Positions 52,968-64,000 of a stretch of 64,000 bases of DNA are shown here, one piece after another (within the stretch, counting starts at the first letter, position 1; each line of letters opens with the position of its first letter). The stretch comes from Mactra quadrangularis. Taxonomy: Eukaryota > Mollusca > Bivalvia > Venerida > Mactridae. Under the pieces are notes generated by a model. It made no database searches, was not told the DNA's origin, and was given only the letters and a program-made list of their open reading frames with translations. The stretch spans positions 28,236,011 through 28,300,010 of the forward strand of contig CM046297.1 of assembly GCA_025267735.1 (NCBI GenBank), read 5' to 3'. The translations under genes and the position numbers were made by a program.

Positions 52968-53336
52968 AATAAGGGACTTTAGTCAGTTATTTCCCCTTGT
53001 ATACTCTTCAAATAGGTAGGTCCAATTAGTTGGATTACTCAGATTTTACCCTTACTTTTCAATGATAATTTGTCAAACTTAATCTTTAATAACTTTTTTG
53101 TTAATCATTTAATTTGTTTGAAATTCAAGCGAAGTATTTTAAAGGTGAAGAACTATCTAAATTTCATCACCTCTGTAAATATCTTCATTAACAAGAAAGA
53201 TATTAGATGAAATATTTTTTATCCTTACATAGAAATTCAATGATAAAATCTGAGGATTCCAACTGTAAGGACCTACTTACCAATTGGATTGCTTCAGATT
53301 TTATCAGAGAAAGATAACTGACTAAAGTCCCTTATT
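52968..53336. repeat. MITE, family 4 (copy 3), nested
   Basis: The ends AAGGGACTTTAGTCAGTTAT and their complement are identical over at least 20 bp, the best-preserved of the three copies. Confidence 0.88.
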
Positions 53337-53373
53337 ATAAGTTTATCAACATATGATTCAAAATATTTTAGGC

Positions 53374-53578
53374 CACAACAAGTTGATTATGTGTTCTATG
53401 GATTTTTCTGGGGAAAAAATGGAGCAAGCGAGCGAAGGAAAAAATCTTAATTCAGTTGCTTTATATAGTTTGACCAAATTTATGAGTGATAGAGTAAATA
53501 AGAATATTTTTTGGTAAAAAACGTCAAAATTAAGGTGCGAGTGTATAAATGGAACATATGATCAACTTGTTGTGACCT
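53374..53578. repeat. Foldback element, nested
   Basis: CCACAACAAGTTGATTATGT at the left and CATATGATCAACTTGTTGTG at the right are inverted. The interior includes GGAGCAAGCGAGCGAAGG. Confidence 0.75.
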
Positions 53579-53654
53579 TATATGAATTATATTTTAATTG
53601 TAGTAAAATTTCTCAAAATATTTTTATGTCCGAGAACTTTTGGAGGGTACTGTA

Positions 53655-55408
53655 TATGTTGAGTGGTTTGACAATATTGAAAAGTTCAAGTGGTAATTAG
53701 TTTACCTTATTTATGTACTTGATAATGGTTCTTTAATGTATGCTTAGGGAAATCAAACTAACAGCTTATTAGAGGGGGGGGGGGTATTTCTCTGAGGGGG
53801 AGTGAAGTTTATAGGTGTGGTTAGTTCCAACTGGGGGAGGAACTGTTTAAAGGAGGGGTATTTCCCACAGGGAAAGGGGTAATAGGTGCTGAAAACATAA
53901 TGTAATATTTGTGTGTTTAAACACATAATACTATACTAAAAAGAAACTGTCATTCCTATTATTAAGCAAAAGCATATATTGGCGTTGATTGTTTTGATAT
54001 TTGTACTCAAATAGTGTTGGGGTGATATTCTTGATGCATTGATATATCATGATATAAGCATGGCGGGCGATATTGTATCGTGATAGTACCACAAACTATG
54101 GATACATGATGATAGTAACTTGTTATCAGGCTCAAATGAAGACTGAATACACTTTTACATGTCATCATCACATTCTAATAATGGTATTTTTATATCTCTA
54201 GAAAGGTGTTCTTTTTTAGGGAACATTCACCCTCAATTTGGACATAATTGAGCAGTTAATACTAGCACAATATTACTACAAGTTTGGAAAGTTGCTTGCT
54301 TGCTAAAAATTGTCTCTTTCCAATGATTTGACATATAGCATATAAACAATTGTGATGCATATCGTGATACAATGCTACTATCATGATACGTATCGTGATA
54401 CAAACTCGCTGGCCATACCCAGCTCTGGACTCAATATGAAGATGAAATATCATATTGTACCGGCACCATGACAATGTCTTTCTGAGTTAATCCTATGAAG
54501 TAATCCCTTATGACTATTATAAACATGTATATGTAATACTTGGTGACAGTCATAGCTAAAAGATAAATCTGAATTAATAAAAAAACAATATTTTGTTATT
54601 AATTTTTTAGTTGACCTGTGTTCAAAAGACATAGACAATACTCTATATCTAAGATCTGTTTTGGTTAAACAGAAAATCAATCAGTTTCTGTAATGTTAAC
54701 ATAATATTTTCACACTATGTAATCAAGTATGTCATTAATACTTATAATTAAGTCTAAAATTTCATCATAATATAAAAACATGGCAGATCAAAGATCAAAG
54801 CTTTCCTACAAAAAGTATCAATTTATATATTTACCCCTGTCTGTTGTACAGTAATTGATTTTTTGTTAGTTTTTTTCTTTCATGTTTGAAATTTGAATTT
54901 TGATCTGAGCTGTGTATGATTTATTTTCTAATAAAATTAGAACTGTTCTGAGATTTAATCGAGTATATGTATTCAGTTAGGAATATGTCAACACCCACAG
55001 GAAGAAGGTAATTTTTTCATTAAATTTGGGATACTTTTTTTCCAAGGGGGTGGGGTGATGGTAGAGAAGGGGTAACATTGAGGAGTCGCTGATACCTTTG
55101 GGGATACTATTGAAGGGGCTGGTGGGAGGGGAAATTAAATTTTGTTTTTAAGTTATGAGTTTCAAAATATGGCTAATTGTGTTCAATTTATACTCAATTC
55201 TCAAGATGGTGTTTATCATTTGAACATCATTAAGCATTCATCTTATTTACATAGCATCCATTGTTTTGTTTTCAATTTTTATCTATGTATACTTTGGAAT
55301 ATGTATAGAGTGCTGGAGACCTAATTTATTATCAACTGTCTTTGACCCATTTTAAATTCTTCTATATTTATTGTTATATTGTCGCAAGTGTTTTGAGAAT
55401 ATGATACA
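53655..55408. other. No gene recognised; G-run patches and an imperfect palindrome
   Basis: G-rich patches at 53774-53885 and 55043-55135. Around 54020-54420, ATCATGATA/TATCGTGATA words on both arms suggest an old inverted-repeat element. Confidence 0.4.
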
Positions 55409-55645
55409 CAGTGGCGCTTTTCACAAAAAATCTTACGATAAAAGTCATCGTAAGTCAAAAGCAAGAAACATTGATAATATGGACAATTTTTGGCTAATCA
55501 ATTCCAAATATTATTGAATTATGTTGAGTTTTGTATACCCTTTGAATATCAAATTGTAGTTATTTTTTTTATTCTTCTGACTTAGTACTGCAAAATTATG
55601 AAATTGACTTTTTTGGTAAGATTTTTAGTGTAAAGGTGCATAGGT
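55409..55645 (+). repeat. MITE-like element, family 5 (copy 4)
   Basis: CAGTGGCGCTTTTCACAAAA, AAAGTCATCGTAAGTCAAAA at the left; GAAATTGACTTTTTTGGTAA..GTGTAAAGGTGCA at the right. Confidence 0.72.
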
Positions 55646-56140
55646 TATTATTTATCAACTTTAAATAATAGCACATGGTTATGATTGTTGGCAAAATTGC
55701 CTTGTCATTAAAAAAGAAAGGTTGTGTGGTTATTTAAAAAAAAACGTTCACACAGGGAATAGTCAAGTTGGCTATTCAGCGTGTGTTGTAATGCTAAGTT
55801 GTAAAATGGTGATTTCCTGTTCTCAATCGTATTTAAATCAATTCTATAGACTACATGTATACTTGTCACTATTTATTCAAATTATAAAATATGATTGAAA
55901 AAGGGAACATAGCAAATAACTATATTAACACTCTATTATAAACTATGCAAACTTTATCATTACACTAAAAAATTATTGTTACCCTGTTAAGATGTGTTCT
56001 GGTTTGAATTTTGTCCACAAAATTTCTCACCGAAATAAAATGCTTACAACACTTGTATGCAGGTAATCTTTTCTCTTTATAGTTGGTGCCATGATACCTT
56101 GTGTTGTTCATGGTTTTATAATACAAGAATCTTAGTTTTT

Positions 56141-56530
56141 AGCTCGACTTTTCGAAGAAAATGAGAGCTTATACTGTCACCCAGGCGTTAACATCGGCGT
56201 TGCAAATCAAGGTTAAAGTTTTTACAAATTTGAATAACTTCAATACTGTCAGAGATATTCAACTCAAACTTGGAATACTTTTCATCATTACTACTTCCAC
56301 CTTAGTATCAAGGCGCATAACCCTGGCAAACTGTTTTAGGAGTTATTCTCTTTTTTTACTTAGAAAACATCTAAAATCAAGGTTAAAGATTTTACAAACT
56401 TCAATGCTATCAATGATATTCAACTCAAACTTTGAATACATATTCATCATTACTACTTCCTCCTTACTTTTAAAACCCATTCACTGATTAACTGAGAAAA
56501 GTTGAGCATGCTGTCTCCTCTGACAGCTCT
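56141..56530. repeat. Dispersed element G (copy 3)
   Basis: AGCTCGACTTTTCGAAGAAA to AGTTGAGCATGCTGTCTCCT. Internal subrepeats (AAATCAAGGTTAAAG..TTTTACAAA, ATTCAACTCAAACTT) occur twice. The open frame across it is repeat-derived. Confidence 0.75.
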
Positions 56531-58109
56531 TGTTTTACATGGGTTTTCCCCATTGTTAGTAGCGTAATAGCAATCCTCATTAAAATTTGTCCCTAGAGGA
56601 TTACTTAAGGCTGTGCATGCGTAAATTTAGATTATTTTAATTTTTCAACGCATTTTAACATTTATTCACACATTCAAATTTCAGATCAGTAGGGCAAATA
56701 ACTACAAAAATTGGTTCCAGGAAAAAAACGAACCTATTAAAATCTGTCAGAATTTGTATCGCAATATAACCGGTGTATCGGTTAACCATTACATCCCTTC
56801 TAATTATACATGTATATGGTCATTTTATTTGTGAGCTGACAGTAAATTATATTTTCACTCATGGCTATGCCACTCTTAAAAAATATGTTTTCTGAGCTCA
56901 CTCAGTGAAATAAATATCAACCAAAATATAATATTCCAAAGTTGATGACGAATATTCTTCATTTCTTTATTATTGTTAAATAAATGAACTTATTATTTTA
57001 CAGGTCATTGACTGGTTTTAAATATCATATTACTTGTCAATTTAATTAAAACATTTGTAATAAAATGTGTGAAAAACATGGCCGACATTATTTCTATTCT
57101 ATTCTGTTCAGTATTTTTATTGTCGGTCATGTTGGTCGTATTTCACAAGTAATTGTTGCAGATTTATATTTAAAACTTTTAATCATGTTAAAAGGTATTG
57201 TAATCACTTGTCATTATAAATTAACAATCGCCTAAGATCGGCCGATTTTCTTTTGATATGACGCGTGTAATATAACAATAGTATTAGGCTTTTGTAAATT
57301 TTTAATTACAATGTGTTAAAAACAAGTCGTTAGATTTTACTTTTCATTACTTGCACCAGGAGTATTGTAATTGAATATCTCTATTGTTTAAAGTTGTCAG
57401 TTTTCCAACTGGTGCATAATTGTAGTTCTGCAGTGTAAATGAGTTTAAATTTAAATTTCAGTGTGTTCAGAAGTTAGTTATATATTTTTTGTTAATCAAA
57501 ATATAAATTTTGATGTAACGCAATATGTTATGATATGCTAAGTATTTTGGAAGTATGAAAATAATATAAAAGTGAATAATTTCGTTAAAGTGAAAATATA
57601 ACTCTTAAGGTTAAAGAATATTTTGTTAAGACTCTTTCGACTTTGACTATTAATTTGACAATATGTACATAAGTAAGTTGTTGGAGATAAGATATTATGT
57701 AAAATGGTATAGCAAAGAGCTAATACTTTTTATCTGAAAGAAAAATAAGATATTAGACTTAAGTTTATAGTGGTTGAAAGTCATTAGTTAACTGTATGAA
57801 ATGAATTAGTGTTTAATTCTTATTATGGAATAGCTTTTCTACCAGACAAAGTATTTGATGGGATTTTTAAGTTTGTGAATTTGTTTGGATTTTAATTTTA
57901 AAAAATTGAATTTTTGCTGTGATTGTGGAATAAGTATATTGGACTTCTTTATTTATAATTTTTTATATGTTCTGATTCTTGGTATCAGAAGATTTGGACT
58001 GATTTTTGAGTAATTCTTTTTTTGTATACAAATTAAAGTCATATTTTTTCTCATTTTAAGTTTATAATTGATAATTAGTTATTTGTAATCAATTTCATGG
58101 GAACTTAAA
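56531..58109. other. No gene recognised
   Basis: Very AT-rich with no repeat shared within the window and no exon-like sequence. Confidence 0.4.
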
Positions 58110-58425
58110 AAGAACATTATTAGAATCACATTCAGGGAACAAAATGGAACATTATTAAAATCACATCAAGGGTAAAAAAGAAGACATTATTAGACTCACA
58201 TTCAGAGAGCTAAAGGGGACACTAATAGACTCATAAACAGGGGACACTATTAGAATCAAATACTGGGAACAACAGGGGACATTATTAGACTCATTAACGG
58301 GGGGCAAAAAGGGCCACTATTAGAATCAAATGCATGGATTGAAATGAGACTTTAAAAGACTTATAAACAGGGGACAAAAGGGGACACCTTTAGATTACAT
58401 ACAGGGAAAAGAAAGAGACATTTAA
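58110..58425. repeat. Degenerate minisatellite, about 8 units near 40 bp
   Basis: Repeats of the form GGGACAYTATTAGAMTCAYAWWCAGG; spacing varies from 35 to 50 bp. Confidence 0.8.
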
Positions 58426-58851
58426 GCTGAAGTTTTAAATAGATTATTTTCCATTAGTGATATGATGGGGCCATCTCTTAGGAAGATGGTTAGATGAGCT
58501 GTCCTTATAATTATAATGACCATGACTTTGTAAGAGAAAATAAAACTAACTGACCGATATTATTTTCTTGCTCAAATAAAAATTGTTCAAAAATGAAGCA
58601 AATATTTTACTATAAGATCAAACTTTGACCCGGAAATAACTAACTTTTATGTACAAATGACAACATAATATAAATCTATTATAATAATACTACAGTAAAA
58701 ATATTAGTTTATAATATATTATATTTTTATATGATATTTAGGTTGAGTTAATCTAAAAGGCTTATATTTCTGTGTATAGCTTGTTTAGGATAACATAATT
58801 GTTTACATTGAATATTGAAGTTAATATAGTTAGTGGTCATTTAATTATGCA

Positions 58852-59155
58852 GTCTTCACGACAAACGTTCATCAGCATTGGACAATCAGTCCAGCGAAAT
58901 GGAATTTTTTATCAGACCAAATGAAATTTTATTTGACCAAAAAATTTTTAAAGACATGTTTAAATATGCTGTCCATTCTAACAATTTAGAATTACATGTA
59001 TAATAATATTATAAATTATATTAACAATGTATAACAGATAATGATTTTTTATTAAATAAGGATATTTGTGGTTGTAAAAATGTTGGTGGACTATTTGTCC
59101 ACTCACTCTCTAAAAAGGACTGGACCGACAGCAATTTCGCTGGACTCAGTCTGTT
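58852..59155. repeat. Possible foldback element
   Basis: CAGTCCAGCGAAATGG near the left end and CAATTTCGCTGGACTCAGTC near the right are inverted. Partial relatives occur at 30478-30545 and 61690-61755 (TCAGTCTTCRGGACAA). Confidence 0.55.
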
Positions 59156-59234
59156 AAATTTGATGACTGATTATGTACAAATTTATTACGTTATAATGAT
59201 AACATGCTTTACCCAAATGTGCAAATTTAATAGG

Positions 59235-59510
59235 TTAAGACATAGCTCACCTAGCTAGTTGAATCAGTTGCACGCAAGTCTACTAATCAAGGAGTTGTAG
59301 TTTCGACTTCCGGGCTGCATATTTTCATGGGGCTTGGTCATGAAATAATTTCAACGGCTACTCTCCCTCCTATCACTGATTCTAAATCATGTAGAGCAGT
59401 TGTCTGAGTCACTGACAGAAGATTGCCGCAAGTAAATGGTTAACCCCTAAATCCAGAGATATATAGCCTTTTCAGGAACAGTAAGTAGGTTAAAAAATGA
59501 GCATGTACTG
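59235..59510 (+). mobile_element. SINE family B (copy 4), tail lost
   Basis: CTAGCTAGTTGAATCAGTTG, CACGCAAGTCTACTAATCAA, CATGGGGCTTGGTCATGAAA, TGTAGAGCAGTTGTCTGAGT, AACCCCTAAATCCAGAGAT. Confidence 0.75.
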
Positions 59511-59832
59511 CTTGAAGCGTCATATGTTACATTTGTTGAATGGAGCCAAACTATGTTTTATTTTTCCATAGAAGTTTCTAACTAATTTCATAAAATAACT
59601 ATAAAGCAACAACAACACGTATAGTTCTTGAAATATATTATATTGTGACCAACGGATTTCGGTGGACCTTCATCAGGATAACAATAATAATAATGACGTA
59701 ATAATTATAGTGTACAACATATGTTGGCTATATTTTTAACTAATTTCATACAATCAGTAATCAAAATACTCCTAAAAGAAAGATCAAAATGTTGAAATTG
59801 GGATACTTCAACATGCATGCCTTCTAGTTACC

Positions 59833-60172
59833 TTTAAAGGCATTAGTTCACAGATTTGGTTTATTTTTTCTATATTATTCAGTGTCAGTAATCATGTCAA
59901 AACATTAATTGTCAGACAAGCTGACCTATATTATGCAAGAAATATACAATAAAAGTCACAAAAATGCACTAAAATTATCTATACCGTGACATACGGGGTA
60001 GATATTTACTACATGAAACACCATCATTTGTAGTTGTATGTCAATTTGCACTAAAAATGTCATTATCAGTTCTAAGACAACTTTCTTGCTTCCAAAAATA
60101 TTTCCATACAATTTTGATAGTTTTAGAAAGAGTTGATATTTAAGTTGAAATCTGTGAATGAGTACCTTTAAA
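59833..60172 (-). repeat. MITE-like element, family 1 (copy 2)
   Basis: Reverse-complement match of 4592-4951, with TTAGTTCACAGATTT and AAATCTGTGAATGAGTACC ends. Confidence 0.78.
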
Positions 60173-60898
60173 AACTAATATTTTTTTGAATTCCTTGCAG
60201 CTACATGTAGGCAGGAGATCCAAGTTCATAAAAATTGACTCCAATTTTATAAATATTTGACAATTATAGTTTAAATATCTTACTCAAAGAAAGAAAATAT
60301 CATAATTTAATTGAATGGTTCAGTACCAAAGGTTACGCTTTTCTCTTATTATTGCAAGTTTACATTATATTGAAATATTTGCTCTAAAAGTTATATGAAA
60401 TTGTATACGTCTATTAGAAACTGATTGATGTTTCATGTCGATCACAGATTGAAGTGTGACTTTCTATACTTATTGACACCTCGACAAAAGACTCGACTTT
60501 CAATCTATTTGAATTATGAGTATTATGAAAATTAAAAAAAATTAAATGATATGTAGTTAACTTAATACACTACCCTTTCTTTTGTTGTTAGTGAACTAAT
60601 ACTGTATTAATGTTTTTGTAAGGTTGTCAGCAATAAAAATTATTGTTATGTAATTTTTTAATTTGGTTTATGCATCAATTTGAATTTTTAGTTTATTAAC
60701 TTTATATCATTGAATTGAATAACGAAAGTGTCATGAAATTGCCATGTCTGTTAAAAAGAGTAATTCATTATGACGAAACTGGCAACATATTGAACTAAGG
60801 TAAAGAAAACCTACATTTTTTAGAGTGATATAATCTTACATGTATTATGTTTTGTAGTGTTATTGACTCAGAACCATGCCAGCTCCCTATGTTTATGT
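60173..60898. other. No gene recognised
   Basis: AT-rich; nothing identified. Confidence 0.4.
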
Positions 60899-61000
60899 GC
60901 AACCTGGGTCGGTAGAGCAGCTGGTAGTATGCCTGGATTACAAATCTAGTGTCCTGACGGGGTTGCAAGTTGGAATTCCATCTGGGGAGGTTATACTTTT
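60899..61000 (+). mobile_element. SINE family A, head only
   Basis: CTGGGTCGGTAGAGCAGCTG, AAGTTGGAATTCCATCTGG, GAGGTTATACTTTTCCTGAA, then unrelated sequence. Confidence 0.65.
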
Positions 61001-61258
61001 CCTGAATTTAAACTTGGTCTAAAATTCTATTAAGAAAATTTAATATTAAGTTAATTTACATCAAATCAAACCAATATACAATGTAAGTCTATATATGGCA
61101 GTGTTATGTATAATAACATGAATATTCTATTTACTTATCTTATAAAATAATGAAGTACTCTACTTAGTCTTAGAATACATTATCATGTTTTGAGTGGATC
61201 CATTTTTGTTCAAATCTTATAATACTTAGTTAGGCCATGCTAGAATTATTGTTAGTTT

Positions 61259-61647
61259 GTATAGTCCAACAGAATTAACCTGAGCTTGACCTTTATGCAA
61301 GAATATATTAAACTCAGTATTTACAATCTATTTTCGTCTTCGCTTGTAAATCGAGCTATATCGAAAGCTTTCGGCAAAATACACGTACTGAAAATTAATG
61401 TTGTTTTCATAGGAAAAATAACTTTGAAACTGTGCCATAATACTTGTTTCCCCAAAATCTAATGTGTCCAAAATTAAAAGTACAATAACATGCCTTTTGT
61501 AATAAATTGATTTATAGTCACATCAGTTGTTATAAACACGTGTATAACCGTATACACACATACGGAAACTCACGATTTAATGTAAGTGAAGTGTGTAATT
61601 ATTATAATTAGTTAGTTCAAGCTCAGGTTAATTCTGTTGGACTATAC
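61259..61647. repeat. MITE, family 3 (copy 2)
   Basis: At least 31 bp of perfect inverted ends: GTATAGTCCAACAG then AATTAACCTGAGCTTGA, mirrored at 61617-61647. The interior aligns with 16741-17142. Confidence 0.86.
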
Positions 61648-62279
61648 CATTTTTAACAGACTTTAAAAAGTAATATGTCTTCTAACTTAATCAGTCTTCG
61701 GGACAATCTTTCATTCGCACTGGACATTCGGTCTATCAAATGATGTTATTTGCTCGACTAAAAGTATTGTGCGTAAAGTTAGACCCCGACCTGACTTTTA
61801 TGCAAGAATATTCATTACATTGAATACAAATGTAGTATTAATGCTCGATTTCACTGTGGCCGTGAGGATTATGTATTGAAATTTAACACAATATATATAC
61901 TTCTATAACTATTTTACAATCGCTGCAAAAGTCTAGAATAGGCGTGGTACTGATTTTCATTGGATATGTGTATGATAATTATTAGATGCAAATGTGATAG
62001 GTCAGATCTGGGTCAAACTTTACGCACAATAGCCAGATCCAAAATAAATTTAGATTGGGTTTTAATCAAATTGATAAAATATGAGACCAAATAAGATTCA
62101 TAAATTTTAAAATGTATGTGACATAATGGCTCAGTTCTTAATTTACACTTTTTTTAAAAAGAAGCCTTATAGATGAGGTACTTAACTATGGTTTTATGCA
62201 TACATAGGAACTGGTTAATTAATGTAGTATGGAGTTTACCAACATTCATGTATACTTCAATTATGTTTCTAAGATTCAG

Positions 62280-62347
62280 GGCTGAACGAAACACTATTGT
62301 AACTCCTTATGAAAAAAGGAGGAGTTGCAATAGTGTTTCGTTCAGCC
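62280..62347 (+). other. 68-nt near-perfect hairpin (candidate small RNA precursor or palindrome)
   Basis: Arms 62280-62307 and 62320-62347 are 28 nt each and pair fully on the plus strand, with one U-G wobble (62300 with 62327); the loop is 12 nt. Size fits a microRNA precursor, but the stem lacks the bulges usual for those, and a decayed inverted-repeat transposon is just as possible. Confidence 0.6.
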
Positions 62348-63600
62348 TTTGAGATTATATACATTGAAAGTTGATATTTTTTATCAAATACTTGAAAAAA
62401 ATCTGAAAGTAATTTTAAAAAGTAAAACCCTCCTTGAACTGATGATTATTTGGATTGTGGCCCCTTAAAAGGTTTCAAACACTTGTAAGAAAACTCAATA
62501 TTGACGGGTTGGCGCTAAACTAGCCTACTTCCTAATTAATTTATATGTAGTTAGTGCAGTTCTGATCTGATCCATTGATATTCATATAAGAATATATAAT
62601 ATTTCATGGGATAGTGCAAGACTAGCTTAACTTCATGTAAATAAAGCAGAATATAGAATAGTTTTGCGCTTAGCAAAATTGATATATTTCAAAAACTTCA
62701 GTTCCAATGTTTCACCCAATTTTAAATAATTCACTTATTAGCTTATTTGAGGTAAAGTTTTTTGTTAAGCTTTTGAGTACTCTAATATTTGTGTTTTATT
62801 TAAGAGTTTTGTAAAATCCAACGAGTTAATATTTGATTTTCTTAAAAAAAGGTTTTCAATGACTCCAGGACTTTAATGAATTAGGTGAATGGCTTGTGCA
62901 ATCTGTCAAGTGCAGACATAAGTGAAAGTGTTTCCATGGGTTAGTGCTAAACTAGCCCACATTTTGCTTTATTTACATTTTGTTAGGATAGCCTTGCACT
63001 AGCCTATGGAGTTCTCATCATTAGTATAAATATTTGTGTATCTATTAGGTATCCTTTAAGTTTTATTTAATTAACCTGATCTATGAATACATAAGTTTTT
63101 TACATTATTTGCTGTCATCGCATTAACGTTCCACTAAGCCTAAAACTTGGTACTTGTATAAATCACTTTTTTTATATAGTTAGGCTGGTTGGTTATATTG
63201 TCCACTGCTATAAAACATTATCATCATTGTATATAATCAGACTAGTGCTTAAGAAAATTATTAGTGATGACTGTATTTAATGGATTTAATGTTGAAAAAT
63301 AGAATTTCCATGTTTTTATTAACTAAGTTTAATAAATTGATAGTATAAGTGAATTTTTTAACTCGGCTATTCAATCTAACATAAGAAGAGTCTTAAAAAC
63401 TGTCAAAAAGAGGGATGAATGAATATTTTTGGAAATTTTCTAAAGTTGTAGAGTTCCAAAAAGTTTTCATATAGTTAGATGATATACAGTGATGAATAGT
63501 ACTTACAAATAATAACATTACATGATACAAACATGATTAGACAAACAAACATACCCAGCCTAATATGGCTTATCAAGTCACTAAAAACATTCATAAGACA
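62348..63600. other. No gene recognised
   Basis: AT-rich; nothing identified. Confidence 0.4.
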
Positions 63601-63609
63601 TTTAGAGTT

Positions 63610-63722
63610 TCATTATCATCATCAACATCTTCACCACCGTCTTCAACATCATCATTTTTATCGTCATCAACATCATCTTCATCATCATCGTCATCACCAT
63701 CACCATCATGGTCATCTTCAAT
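63610..63722. repeat. Imperfect CAT/TCA trinucleotide microsatellite
   Basis: Runs of TCATCATCATCG and CACCATCACCATCATGG. The His-, Ser- and Asp-rich open frames across it are by-products of the repeat. Confidence 0.85.
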
Positions 63723-64000
63723 AATCGCCCTACTCTTCATAGAGCATAATAGTTCATTTACTAAATATACATCAAAACACATGCAAACAAATAAATATAT
63801 ATGTATTGTTTTTTTAACAGAGATAGAAAGAACATACTTATCCTATGATAAACTTAATTAATTTTTATTTAAAAAAGGATTAACTATTACTGGAAACTGA
63901 TTGTGACTACCAGTATCTTATACGTATGACTTTATAATTGTATGATGGTAGAAAAGACTAGGCAACCAAAGCTGACTAGTTAAGAGAGTGTTGTCTAAAT

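Larger units (their letters stand above)
52859..53652. mobile_element. Non-autonomous Tc1/mariner-type element (copy 2) with nested insertions
   Basis: TA-flanked (52857-52858, 53653-53654). Left CAGTGACATCCAAAAGTCTT, right GAGAACTTTTGGAGGGTACTG. The TTCACATAAATCCATTAATG section after the left end matches the copy at 24657-25093. Two other inverted-repeat elements sit inside it (52968-53336 and 53374-53578). Confidence 0.85.

Noticed and set aside
56161..56487. 108-residue open frame
   Set aside because: Covers dispersed element G, which is non-coding in its other two copies.
63533..63861. His-rich, Ser-rich and Asp-rich proteins
   Set aside because: Translations of the CAT/TCA microsatellite in different frames.

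Overview
This is eukaryotic, AT-rich, intron-containing DNA, most likely from a bivalve or other mollusc. The evidence is long repeat-filled introns with GT-AG boundaries, many tRNA-headed SINE copies whose tails resemble ACGGCGTTAAACCCAA, dozens of short inverted-repeat (MITE-like) elements, and an inversin gene with invertebrate-style intron structure. The species call is inference; nothing in the window is diagnostic.

Left edge (1-3592, minus strand): the 5' part of an apparently intact Ty3/Gypsy-type LTR retrotransposon. It has an 860-bp LTR with 8-bp terminal inverted repeats, a 289-residue Gag with two zinc knuckles, and a Pol frame (protease, reverse transcriptase) open to the window edge. 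Gag and Pol are joined by a textbook -1 frameshift signal: slippery TTTAAAC, a 7-nt spacer, and a perfect 10-bp hairpin.

3748-19472 (plus): a three-exon, 382-residue class A GPCR of muscarinic/histamine-like type, with a 14-kb first intron packed with repeats. Its most striking feature is a 39-bp tandem array abutting exon 2 (17720-18147). The repeat unit is the intron-exon 2 junction itself, so the 3' splice site and the first codons of transmembrane helix 3 have been copied eleven times upstream. Only the last acceptor gives a receptor with normal TM3 spacing. Four upstream acceptors would add 13, 26, 39 or 52 residues in frame.

19473-26740: intergenic repeats, including an 11-unit minisatellite of about 49-51 bp in which nearly every unit carries a consensus splice donor on the minus strand, a 351-bp tandem duplication, and nested transposon remnants.

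26740 to at least 47870 (plus): the inversin (INVS) gene, a ciliary inversin-compartment ankyrin/IQ protein. I could place a CCAAT-rich promoter, a probable first coding exon holding only the ATG, and fifteen further exons with consistent splice phases (about 664 residues, through the first IQ motif and a charged helix). Its introns hold several TE families, a dead mariner, and a perfect 570-bp (TATTA)114 array. The C-terminal region known from vertebrate inversin was not found.

47871-64000: no exon recognised. The region holds SINEs, MITEs (including three nested layers at 52.86-53.65 kb), degenerate tandem repeats, a 68-nt near-perfect hairpin at 62280-62347, and a CAT-type microsatellite near the right end.
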